Virus record (IMG/VR): IMGVR_UViG_3300018055_000001
Span: 64,001 to 128,000 of that record
Length of the DNA stretch: 64,000 nucleotides
DNA from: a virus
Reading direction: 5' to 3' (one strand)
Part shown: positions 31,361-39,900 of the stretch, one piece after another
How positions within the stretch are numbered: position 1 is the stretch's first letter
Layout of the letters: each line of letters starts with the position of its first letter
The notes under the pieces: generated by a model
What the model was told of the DNA's origin: nothing
The model's input: only the letters and a program-made list of their open reading frames with translations
Database searches by the model: none
Translations under genes and position numbers: made by a program

Positions 31361-31385
31361 AAGACGTGCTGGATGCGCACGTCTT
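31361..31385. terminator. Stem-loop at the portal operon end
   Basis: AAGACGTGC (31361-31369) and GCACGTCTT (31377-31385) form a perfect 9-bp stem with a 7-base loop, 15 bases after the portal stop. It overlaps the stop codon of the convergent HNH gene. No long T-run follows on either strand, so it may work in both directions with limited strength. Confidence 0.5.
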
Positions 31386-31854
31386 ATAGGTGTTTCCACC
31401 GTTTCCTGTTGACTATGTTTTGGATGAGTTGTTCACTTACTCCATAGAATCTGGAGAGTTGTAGTTGGCTTACATCCCCGGTGCCATATCGATTCCTAAT
31501 TTGAATGACTTCGGCTTCACTCAACTTTGCGCGCCCGTTTCGTGATCCTTTCGCTATGCGGTTTTTTGCGAGCCTGTCTTGCATGTTGTCTTTGTGTGTG
31601 CCTTCGAACAGGTGATCTGGCCTGACGCAGGCGCGTACATCGCAACGATGTAGCGCATTGGGATTTGGCCATTTTCTGTGGGTCAAGTACCAGGAGACTC
31701 TATGTGCTTTTCTGGATTCCTTTCCCATTTGAAATTTTCCGTAGCCATGCTCTTCAGTGTAGGCCGTCCATAGCCAACACCTAGTTTTTAGAGTTGGATG
31801 AATTGGTCCATGCTTGTTGACATGAGACCAGAAACGCTCGGCTATAGTAAGCAT
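31384..31854 (-). CDS. HNH homing endonuclease (RFWSKVN family copy 3)
   Basis: This 156-residue protein has the family start RFWSHVNKHGPIHPTLKTRC, the HNH core HRVSWYLTHRKWPNPNALHR and CDVRACVRPDHLFEGTHKDN, and a C-terminal helix-turn-helix (QLQLSRFYGVSEQLIQNI). It lies at the 3' end of a minus-strand operon, convergent with the portal gene. A long inverted repeat separates it from the gene upstream. Confidence 0.85.
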   Translation of the reverse strand: MLTIAERFWSHVNKHGPIHPTLKTRCWLWTAYTEEHGYGKFQMGKESRKAHRVSWYLTHRKWPNPNALHRCDVRACVRPDHLFEGTHKDNMQDRLAKNRIAKGSRNGRAKLSEAEVIQIRNRYGTGDVSQLQLSRFYGVSEQLIQNIVNRKRWKHL

Positions 31855-31870
31855 TTTGCTCTGGACCGGT

Positions 31871-31907
31871 ATCCCTGGAATTAGCGCTCACAGCTAATTC
31901 CAGGGAT
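31871..31907. terminator. Perfect 15-bp inverted repeat between minus-strand genes
   Basis: ATCCCTGGAATTAGC (31871-31885) and GCTAATTCCAGGGAT (31893-31907) are exact reverse complements around a 7-base loop. It sits between the stop of the membrane protein gene (31917) and the start of the HNH gene (31854). No T-run follows, so it could be a factor-aided terminator, an RNA-stabilising hairpin or a protein-binding site. Confidence 0.5.
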
Positions 31908-31916
31908 GATTGTGGT

Positions 31917-32153
31917 TCACGCGTTCGCCACCTCAGACACTTGGCTGTTTGGCTGCGGCTGCGCTTTGTTTTGCTTTTGTACACTGCGCAGTCCGGTGAT
32001 TCGCCCAGCGACGAATACGGCGGCTGCCGTCACTAAGCCAATGGACGAATACATGATTACTGACCAGGTCTTTGACATGTTCTTCTTGTCGTAGCCGAGA
32101 TTGGCTACTTCTCCTCTACCTCTCTTATCCCTGACTTTTACAGGAATTTTCAC
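31917..32153 (-). CDS. Small single-span membrane protein
   Basis: This 78-residue protein has a basic N terminus, one transmembrane helix at about 31-50 (VIMYSSIGLVTAAAVFVAGR) and a polar Gln/Asn-rich tail. The GTG at 32153 overlaps the upstream stop as GTGA. An internal ATG 25 codons later is an alternative start just before the helix. Its position after the VWA gene may mean that it anchors or works with that protein. Holin-like function is possible but unsupported. Confidence 0.5.
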   Translation of the reverse strand: MKIPVKVRDKRGRGEVANLGYDKKNMSKTWSVIMYSSIGLVTAAAVFVAGRITGLRSVQKQNKAQPQPNSQVSEVANA

Positions 32154-33589
32154 GCGGCTGCGTCATCAGGCACTAAGTCATCGAGTTCGATGATCTCCCC
32201 CCACTCCGCCGGCTTGGCTTTGAAGGGTGTTGGTACGATGCACCAGATGAACTGTATTCCATTAGGACAAGTCTCAGTCGCGACCCCCGCACCATCCGTC
32301 AAGTAGATGACGAGGTGTGGGCGTGGGATGAACCCTGTGTCGACCAAGTTGATGGCTGGTCTGAAGTCCGTGCCGCCACGACCAAGAAATGCAACAGAGC
32401 GAAGTTCATGGGCACTGAGTAGTACTGGCTCCCGTCTGGCATGCGTATCAGCGTCCAGGAACCATGCCTTTTGAATACCAGTTTGGATCATGACGTCGGA
32501 CATAACTCGCAGCGCATCGGAGAGCTGGTTAGTCCCCATGGATGCTGAGCTGTCCACAATGAACATGAGGTTTGGGTCGTAGGCAATCAGCCCAGGCAGA
32601 TTGATGCCTCGCAGGTACGAACGTTTGGAGATCCTGCGCATGCTGTAGTCGAGTCCTCCAGTGCGTATGCGCCCAATGGACAGTCTGGCCATATTGGCCA
32701 ATTTGGTTCTCCACGGCACATCGAAGACGGCATCGCTCATCTCGACCAGTTCTGCCCATGATCCAGGAAGGGTTCCTCGACCTGCCTGGGATTCCATGTG
32801 CTTTTTGATGGCACGCGCTGTTTCACGGGCGATGGTTTTGCAGTCGGCCTCGGAACGACCCTTGTCCTTGTTCTGAGTTTTCTCGAGCTCGTGGCTCAGC
32901 GGATTACCGGCGATGCCTCCGCAACATCCTGAAAGTATCTTTGGTTTGTCCCCCTCTTGTTCAGAGGGGTTCCCTCCCTCGCTAGGTTGCCCTTTGTTGT
33001 CTCCGTCTCCCTTGCCATCACCTTTAGCTGTAGACTTTGTAGTTGCCTTCTTGTGCTCAGACTCGTGCTTTTCCAGCAGCTTGTAGTACTCATCGGCGGA
33101 TAGCCCCTCTGGGAAGCTATACTTCTCTGGCATGAGCGCCCAGTCCGGGAATTTCCACATGAGCTCTGTGGAGATGTTGGATCCTGTGGATGCTCCTTTG
33201 GATGTGACACGCATTTGCTTTTGCTGGTGGCGCATCGAGCCATTGATGAATAGATCTCCGGCTCGGTTGAACCGTTTGGGATCCTCGTAGGCTTGACCTC
33301 GCTTCATGTGTTTCAGCTGCGCGTGCATGCACTCGTGCATGAGCCCAGTGGCCACCACCAGTACGCTGGAGGAGTCTACCCACGCCGGATCGTAGTACAA
33401 AACTAGATGGTCGGTGACACCCATCGGGCCACCAACTATTTCGGTTAGCCCGGATACGGGGGAAGGTACGAGCCCATACAACGTGGAGCTCATGTACGGT
33501 GCGTACTGCTTCACGTATGCACGGGCCAACGTGAGGTTGGACGCCTTTGCTTGGGCCGCCCAACCTCTGCCTGTTGGTGTGAGTGCCAT
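32150..33589 (-). CDS. VWA-domain protein with N-terminal HExxH metallopeptidase-like domain
   Basis: This 479-residue protein has two parts. The N-terminal domain contains H85-E-C-M-H89 in GLMHECMHAQLKH, the zinc site pattern of the DUF2201-type putative metallopeptidase. After a Lys/Gly/Ser-rich linker (about 185-230), a von Willebrand A-like domain carries the MIDAS motif D346-S-S-A-S and later FLGRGGTDF and VIYLTDG. In bacteria this architecture pairs with MoxR-type AAA+ ATPases, as in the operon here, and related CobS/CobT-like pairs occur in large phages. It may act with the ATPase to remodel a protein or metal complex. The substrate is unknown. Confidence 0.75.
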   Translation of the reverse strand: MALTPTGRGWAAQAKASNLTLARAYVKQYAPYMSSTLYGLVPSPVSGLTEIVGGPMGVTDHLVLYYDPAWVDSSSVLVVATGLMHECMHAQLKHMKRGQAYEDPKRFNRAGDLFINGSMRHQQKQMRVTSKGASTGSNISTELMWKFPDWALMPEKYSFPEGLSADEYYKLLEKHESEHKKATTKSTAKGDGKGDGDNKGQPSEGGNPSEQEGDKPKILSGCCGGIAGNPLSHELEKTQNKDKGRSEADCKTIARETARAIKKHMESQAGRGTLPGSWAELVEMSDAVFDVPWRTKLANMARLSIGRIRTGGLDYSMRRISKRSYLRGINLPGLIAYDPNLMFIVDSSASMGTNQLSDALRVMSDVMIQTGIQKAWFLDADTHARREPVLLSAHELRSVAFLGRGGTDFRPAINLVDTGFIPRPHLVIYLTDGAGVATETCPNGIQFIWCIVPTPFKAKPAEWGEIIELDDLVPDDAAA

Positions 33590-33592
33590 GCG

Positions 33593-34861
33593 CTATACCC
33601 TTTCGTCGAGGTACTTGCTCAATCCACTTTGTGACAGTGGGACCAGCACCTTGTTGGCTGCGGTCTTGATCTCTTTCTTACCAGAGTTGTGCCCCAAGCG
33701 TTCTTTGATAAGACCCTCAACAGCTGGGATCGCGATGTCTGAAAGTTCCGCCTCGATGAGTTTGACGATGGCTTCCCAAGCCAATGGGGCCAATTCTTCT
33801 TTCTCTTCCCGGGTTGGACGCTGTCGGACGTAGGCCACTGCCCCTGTGAATGCAGCAAGGATGATGTCCAGCCTGTTGCGATTGAGCTTCCACTTGCCTT
33901 TGAGAACCTCCATGGGTTTGGGAATATCCGCTTCTCGGAAGTAGCGGATGAGTTCTTCTGCAGCCCCCGTGCCCACGCTGGCTTCCACCATCGCGTCTCG
34001 AATAGCATCGCTCTTCTCGATGATGATGGCCGCGGTCCATCCACGGGTTGCGAAGTCCCATGTCCTGTGGGATGGCCAGGCTTTGCCGCTTTGTGGGTCA
34101 GAGATGGGTGGCCTCTTGTGGAGCAACGATGGATTACTCTCAATGAATCCAGCGAACAGGCTTTGGGTTTCAGGATACTTGTTGGGCCACTCTTCGATGA
34201 TGACTTTCTCGATGGCATCGAGAGATCCTTGAAGTTTTGTGGTGGCAGACCCCATAAGCCAGGTGGTCCATTCTCGGGCATCTGGGCCGGGGTCCAGTAC
34301 ATGGATGAAGCGATTTGCCAATGGGGGCGACAGCCTGAAACCACATGCTGCGATCTCCTCTGGATTCATAGCCGCCAGTATTCTGACGCGTGGAGGAATG
34401 TCCACGTCCCCTGTGTGCCGTTCATGGATCAAGCTCATCAAGGCACCTTGTGTGGCCGGCATGGCGCCATTGATTTCGTCAAAGAACAGGATTCCAGCTT
34501 TGGAGCTTTCTTTGACCAACTTTCGGATTTGGGGCAATGGCATGATTTGGTTTGCATCGCCCTTACCATCTGGAATGAGTGCGCTGGCGAAGTCTTCAGG
34601 AGGATGGGGCGCCGCGTAGATGGTGGCCAGTGTCGTTTGAAGTGACTCCGCTACGTTTTTGATTCGAGCAGTTTTAGCGATGCCGGAGTCTCCTTCAATG
34701 AGCAGTGGTAGCCCCCATTTGCAGCCGGATTGGCCAGGATACCCGTCCATAGGGGCAGACACGGACACTTCAATGATTTCGTTGATCTCAGAGCTTCGTA
34801 GAGAAGCCGACGCAGCGACTGCTGAGGCGGAGGTGGCAGGTGTGGTTCTTCTAGTAGCCAT
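33593..34861 (-). CDS. MoxR-family AAA+ ATPase
   Basis: This 422-residue ATPase has Walker A EGDSGIAKTA at 56-65, Walker B ILFFDEIN with D128-E129, and sensor 1 RILAAMNPEE followed by FRLSPPLANRFIHV, the arginine-finger region. These are the MoxR/CobS hallmarks. The C-terminal 200 residues form a helical lid and extension. The VWA partner starts four bases downstream. Proteins of this kind form hexamers that act as chaperones for VWA proteins and metal insertion. In the phage it could assist virion assembly or remodel a host complex, both unproven. Confidence 0.8.
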   Translation of the reverse strand: MATRRTTPATSASAVAASASLRSSEINEIIEVSVSAPMDGYPGQSGCKWGLPLLIEGDSGIAKTARIKNVAESLQTTLATIYAAPHPPEDFASALIPDGKGDANQIMPLPQIRKLVKESSKAGILFFDEINGAMPATQGALMSLIHERHTGDVDIPPRVRILAAMNPEEIAACGFRLSPPLANRFIHVLDPGPDAREWTTWLMGSATTKLQGSLDAIEKVIIEEWPNKYPETQSLFAGFIESNPSLLHKRPPISDPQSGKAWPSHRTWDFATRGWTAAIIIEKSDAIRDAMVEASVGTGAAEELIRYFREADIPKPMEVLKGKWKLNRNRLDIILAAFTGAVAYVRQRPTREEKEELAPLAWEAIVKLIEAELSDIAIPAVEGLIKERLGHNSGKKEIKTAANKVLVPLSQSGLSKYLDERV

Positions 34862-35455
34862 TCAGGTTGTTCTCCAAGTTCTTCCAAACAGGTCGTCGAT
34901 AGTTGGTGCAGTGACTCCGGGTATGGGTTCTACCCCTTCCGGCCACAGAGGGTGATCCCTATTTTCTTCCAAGTGGTACAGGCAACCGATGCAGATGTGC
35001 TTTGGCTCTTCGTTGTCCATGTCCACGAATACTGGGCTGTACTCGTGGTTTGGTGAGCGTTCAGACCAGTGTATTTCCCCGAAGCTCAACACTCCAACGG
35101 TTTCCCCTTGAAGCACGTCACTTTGGCAGATATCGCACAGGATGAAACCTGCCGCGTGTTGCATGGGAGGCACGTCCTCCATTTGATCATTGAGTTCTTC
35201 TTGAGTTTCCTCCCAGCAGTCGAAGCAGAAGAAGGCTGGTTCGTGGACATAGTTGCCTGCTGGGTCGAGTATGTCTACGTGCTGCAGCCTACCTTCCGTG
35301 AAAAAAGCTTGAACTACTCTAAGGAGGAATACCTCCTCGACCATCCTTATCTCGTCCGTGCACTGCACGCAGTAGCAACCGGTCGATTCCTCGAGGATGG
35401 TTTCTTCATCGTCGTCAACTACGTCATCCTCGTAGTCCTCTACAGCCTGCTCCAT
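34862..35455 (-). CDS. Acidic protein with several CxxC pairs
   Basis: This 197-residue protein has an acidic N terminus (EDYEDDVVDDDEET) and four CxxC pairs: CYCVQC, CFDC, CDIC and CIGC, suggesting two zinc-binding sites. The sequence ends 0 bases before the MoxR start. The regular CxxC spacing resembles treble-clef or rubredoxin-type domains, but no exact family is recognised. A DNA or protein adaptor role is possible. Confidence 0.55.
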   Translation of the reverse strand: MEQAVEDYEDDVVDDDEETILEESTGCYCVQCTDEIRMVEEVFLLRVVQAFFTEGRLQHVDILDPAGNYVHEPAFFCFDCWEETQEELNDQMEDVPPMQHAAGFILCDICQSDVLQGETVGVLSFGEIHWSERSPNHEYSPVFVDMDNEEPKHICIGCLYHLEENRDHPLWPEGVEPIPGVTAPTIDDLFGRTWRTT

Positions 35456-36051
35456 AGGTGCATTCGTTCCCTTCCGTTGGTTCTTTCAATGCTGCGCCAA
35501 CGATGTTGTACGGTTTCGAGTCTGGGGTCTGGACCGAAGTTTTCTTCAGGGTTGTAGTCCCACAGAAGGATTAGGGTCTCGATGTAGTCGTTGTACTTCC
35601 CGTCATGAACTCTCCGGTCGATACTCAGCCCATCAGGAAGTTGTACCCCTTCAGGGTATTGTGCCCTTAGTTCGAGCTCTCTTTCATACAGGTCATCAAC
35701 GAGATCTTCGCTATCGACGCACAGGCCACACCACCCTGGAGCCCCAGGCTCCAAGTACTCTCCTTCCATCCACTTGCAATACGTTCCCGGGATTGCTTCC
35801 TCGATGAGGACTTCAAGATCCCTTTGGTTGCAGAAGCTGAAGAATCCTTTCTGATCCATCACTCTGGCTCTGATTCCTCCGAGGGCTCTACCCGATACTG
35901 GCAGGTAGAGCCCTTGTATCGTCCATTCCCTCTCGGGGTAGGCCGGGTCGATGAATGTCGTCCCGACCGCCCCAAGTGGTTCTATCAGAATGTTGGTCCC
36001 TGGTATCGCGGCTAGCTCATCTCTTGAGGCAGAGAATGGGTTTATCAACAT
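35440..36051 (-). CDS. Hypothetical protein upstream of the MoxR module
   Basis: This 203-residue protein is acidic overall, with aromatic segments (RVMDQKGFFSFCNQRDLEVL, GTYCKWMEGEY) and a helical end containing YNDYIETLILLWDYNP. It overlaps the upstream homing gene by seven bases and the downstream gene by 16. No motif is recognised. Confidence 0.5.
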   Translation of the reverse strand: MLINPFSASRDELAAIPGTNILIEPLGAVGTTFIDPAYPEREWTIQGLYLPVSGRALGGIRARVMDQKGFFSFCNQRDLEVLIEEAIPGTYCKWMEGEYLEPGAPGWCGLCVDSEDLVDDLYERELELRAQYPEGVQLPDGLSIDRRVHDGKYNDYIETLILLWDYNPEENFGPDPRLETVQHRWRSIERTNGRERMHLWSRL

Positions 36052-36530
36052 GGCAAGTAGCTCCAGTTCTTCCCGGCTACGATGCGTGATATCGAGCTGG
36101 GATCTATGCCGTACGACCCAGCCAATTGGCTTTGAGTGTATCCGCCGGTTTTGTACTTATGCCTGATGGCTAGCACTTTCCCAATGGTCAATTTCGTGTT
36201 TGGTTTAGACTTGCCTCTAGCGCTTCTGCCCTTGCTAGCCATATCAGCTAGATTATTGGCCTTGGTGCCTTCGAATAGGTGGTCTGGTCGAACGCAGCGT
36301 CGGTAGTCGCATTTATGCAGGGCGCAAGGGTGCGGCCATCTACCGTGCTTCAAGAACCAGGAGAGCCTGTGAGCTGCTAGGATTTTGCCGCGCTTACCTC
36401 CTGCATTCAGTTGCCCATAGCCATCTCTTCGAGTCGAGGCTGTCCACTCCCAACAGCGAGTGGACATCCCCGGCATCAGTGGACCATGCTTATTTACTTT
36501 TGACCAGAATCTAGCCTCCAGGCATGGCAT
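36045..36530 (-). CDS. HNH homing endonuclease (RFWSKVN family copy 4)
   Basis: This 161-residue protein starts MPCLEARFWSKVNKHGP and has the core HRLSWFLKHGRWPHPCALHK, CDYRRCVRPDHLFEGTKAN and a C-terminal helix-turn-helix (QSQLAGSYGIDPSSISRI). Its first codons overlap the end of a 37-residue membrane-protein ORF. It is the third minus-strand gene after the divergent promoter region shared with the RNA polymerase gene. Confidence 0.85.
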   Translation of the reverse strand: MPCLEARFWSKVNKHGPLMPGMSTRCWEWTASTRRDGYGQLNAGGKRGKILAAHRLSWFLKHGRWPHPCALHKCDYRRCVRPDHLFEGTKANNLADMASKGRSARGKSKPNTKLTIGKVLAIRHKYKTGGYTQSQLAGSYGIDPSSISRIVAGKNWSYLPC

Positions 36531-36624
36531 CGAGCTCCTCCATCTCCCTGAAAAAGTCTTGCAGCCTCATTAGGATTCCATTCAACAGCCCGGCGATGAA
36601 CGCCCAGATGACGAGAGCCTTCAT
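36511..36624 (-). CDS. Tiny membrane protein, 37 residues
   Basis: The ORF encodes a hydrophobic N-terminal helix (MKALVIWAFIAGLLNGILM) followed by an acidic amphipathic tail (FFREMEELDAMPGG). It ends inside the start of the HNH gene in another frame. No strong ribosome site is visible. Similar tiny membrane proteins are common in phages. Confidence 0.4.
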   Translation of the reverse strand: MKALVIWAFIAGLLNGILMRLQDFFREMEELDAMPGG

Positions 36625-36631
36625 GTATTTC

Positions 36632-36814
36632 TTATCTCTTTTTGCCTGTTGTAGTTGCGTCTTGGCCAGGGTAGGCTGGCTGGCTTTTGTCCTTACCGCA
36701 GAACAAGCTGGCCACTAGATTTTCGTAGCGCAGGCCTGAGCTTTGGACGGGCTCCGGCTTTTCTTGTGTTTTTTGAGCGCCGTCGTCATTCGACGCTCGG
36801 TTGTGTCTTTCCAT
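36632..36814 (-). CDS. Small hydrophilic protein, 60 residues
   Basis: This is the first gene of the minus-strand block, starting about 85 bases from the divergent RNA polymerase start. The product is polar and Gln/Lys-rich (MERHNRASNDDGAQKTQEK and later SLFCGKDKSQP). It ends seven bases before the 37-residue ORF. No family is recognised. Confidence 0.45.
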   Translation of the reverse strand: MERHNRASNDDGAQKTQEKPEPVQSSGLRYENLVASLFCGKDKSQPAYPGQDATTTGKKR

Positions 36815-36881
36815 CAAAGCTCTTATCTCGGTGTTTCTGCAGTCCTTGCGTATATTCCATGAGCATTCGCCTGGCCTGTGC

Positions 36882-36896
36882 GGCTATACTCTGGAG
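36882..36896 (+). promoter_or_regulatory. Possible -10 box and ribosome site of the RNA polymerase gene
   Basis: TATACT (36885-36890) is followed by TGGAGA and then the ATG at 36901. The GGAG is a usable ribosome site. If TATACT were the -10 box, the transcript would start at about 36897 and lose that site, so the promoter may lie farther upstream. There is no -35 consensus. Confidence 0.3.
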
Positions 36897-36900
36897 ACGC

Positions 36901-39900
36901 ATGTCGTACTTGGACCCTGCCGAAGCTTTTGACCACTATCGAGACCGTTCCCTCGAGGCGATTAGAAAGCAGTTCCCTGTTGATGGCCGCAACCAAGTTC
37001 TGGACTTGGAGCATCTCGAGGTCCAAGACAACTTGGATCCAGATGACATTCGAAGTCAGCACCAAGCCAAGGTGACTGGGCAGACTTGGGGCGTTCCCGT
37101 TGTGGCTCATCTGGTGCTTCGGGACAAGCTCACTGGCAAAGAGGTGCGGGCGAAGACTCGAATAGCCGAGTTACCTAAAGTGACATGTCGGCATAGCCAG
37201 ATTGTATCGGGACAAGAGTATCAGGTAGACAACCAGTGGCAGTTGAAGCCGGGAGCTTACGTTCGACGCAAGCAGACCGGGCAGATCGAAACTCAGTTCC
37301 AATCATCCAAGAAGCCCTCATTCAAAGTTACATTCGACGATGACTCCAAGGAGTTCCGTGTGGAGTTTGGTACGAAGGCGCGTATTCCCCTGTACCCCCT
37401 GCTGGAGACTATGGGGGTGTCCGATACTGATCTGGAAAAGACTTGGGGTAAGGATGTCTTGGCAGCTAACAAAGGGGCACGAAATGTCGCCGGCGCCGTA
37501 GACAGTTTCTACCGAACAACTAAGCGCATGGATCCACCAACGCATGCGGCGGCAGTCGCCCATGTGACCCAGCATTTCAAGGAGTTCGATATGCGCCCGG
37601 ATTCCACGGCCGTGACCCTGGGTAGGCCTGTGGATCATGTGGATAGTGACGTGATGTTGCGAGCCACGAGGAAGATGCTCGATGTTCACGGGGGCGCCCC
37701 GTCTGATGATCGGGACTCTCTTGTATTCAAGGATCTTCGTAGTGTGGGGGATTTTTCCTTTGAGAAGATCAATCAGGAAGGTCCAGCGATTCGTCGCAAG
37801 ATGATGCGTCAAATCAATGACGCCACAAGCCCCAGGGATGTGGTTCGTCTTGAGGCGTTCAACAAACCTATCCGCGAGACGTTTCACAAGAATTCAGCGG
37901 CTCAGGTCGCAAAGCAGGTGAACCCGGTCGAGATGGTGTCAGCTGCGCAGCAGACTACGGTGATGGGGCCGGGCGGTATTCAATCAGAGAACGCAATTCT
38001 CGACGAGGTGAAGTTCGTCAATCCCTCGCACATGTGCTTCTTGGATCCAATCCACACCCCTGAAGGCAGCAAGACCGGTGTGACTTTACGTATGCCGCTC
38101 GGGGTGCGTAAGCACGGCAATGAGCCGCAGGTTCCTTTGTACAGTATGTCGACGGGGCAGATCGAGTATGTTGGCCCTGCCAAGTTTCTGAAGTCTCGCG
38201 TTGTACTTCCCGACCAAGTGGACTGGCATGGTGACCATCCCACACAGAAGGCTTCTACGGTGAAGTGGTCAGCTCCAGGCAATGAGATTGCCGAGGGGCA
38301 TCTGAAGGACGCTGACTACGTAATGCGGCACCCCTCGCAGTTCTTCAACGTCACAAGCAACCTCATACCGTTCGTCAACAACACCTCGGGTGGGCGAGCG
38401 TCCATGGCAACTCGCCACATGGAGCAAGCGATTTCCTTGGAGCACAGGGAAGCTCCATTGGTACAGGTCGGCACTGGTCGTGATTGGGAAGGCGCAAGTA
38501 CTTTTGAGGAAGTTATCGGGACTCAGGCCTCACATAGGGCCCCTGTCGCTGGTGTAGTGAAGAAAGTTGGGAATGATTCAATCGTGGTGACCGGGCATGA
38601 CGGGCACAACCATGAAGTGCAGATTTATCGGAACTACCCTCTGAATGATGCCAAATCTGTCCTCGACTCCACATCGTTGGTGAAAGAAGGGGACCGTGTC
38701 AAGAAGGATCAGGTAATTGCAGATACGAACTTCTCCAGGAAGGGCGTCATAGCGCTTGGAACGAATCTGCGTGTCGGGTACATCCCCTACAAAGGGTACA
38801 ACTTCGAGGATGGAGTTGTAGTCAGTGAGAGCGCAGCCAAGAAGCTGAGCAGTGTGCATTTACACAAGCACAACTTGGCCGTGGATGACGATACGGTGCT
38901 GGCCAAAGGCAGATACCTGACGCAGCACATTGGGATGTACAACAAGGACCAGGTAAGTTCCATCGGGGACGATGGTGTTGTGCGTGTGGGCACCCGCGTG
39001 GTTCCAGGGGATCCCCTAATACTGGCGATGAAGAGAACCAGTACCCAAGATAGAACAGGCTTGTCCGCTATTCGGAAGAGTCTAGGGGATCAATACATTG
39101 ACCAGTCACTAGCCTGGCATGGGGAAGGACCCGGTGAGGTTGTAGGAGCCTTCCGTAGAGGCGGAGAGGTGGTTGTTCACATCAAGGCTATTGAGCCAAT
39201 GCAAGTGGGCGACAAAATCGCCGGGCGCTATGGAAACAAGGGCATCATCACAAAAGTAGTTCCTGACAAAGAAATGCCGCATACGGCAGACGGCAAGCAC
39301 ATTGAAGTAGCCTTGAACCCCTCTGGTGTTCCAGGTCGAATGAACGTCGGACAGGTACTCGAGACAGCCGCCAGCAAGATAGCTAAGAAGACTGGCAAGA
39401 CTTATGTAGTGAATAACTTCAGCGTTCCCAATCAGCTTGCGAAAGTACAACGCGAGCTGAAGGAGCATGGCATCAGTGATACAGAGGATCTATTTGATCC
39501 AGTGAATGGGCAAGACTTGGGACCGGCGCTGGTCGGGTACCAGCACATGATCAAGCTCCATCACCAAGTTGACAAGAAAGTGTCGGTGCGTTCGGGATTG
39601 AATCTTCCTGGGCATGAGGCTGGGAAGTACGACATCAATTTGCAGCCATCTGGGGGCGGGCACGTTGGCGGGCAGTCCATGGACCCATTGGGCCTTTATG
39701 CGATGTTGGCCCACGGCGCCCGCGCGAACATTCGGGAAATGCAGACATGGAAGAGCGAGGGCCCGGACATGTCGTCGAGTCCTCAGAAGCAATGGCAAAG
39801 TCAGCACCATGATGTGTGGGATGCCATTCAGCACGGGGATCCATTGCCGACCCCCAAGCCTACTTTCGCCTTCAAGAAGTTCACAGACATGCTGGTGGGC

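Noticed and set aside
36655-36900. Upstream extension of the RNA polymerase frame by 82 codons
   Set aside because: It runs antisense through the small gene at 36632, has no ribosome site and reads as Cys/Phe/Arg-rich sequence. The ATG at 36901 has GGAG and begins family-like sequence.
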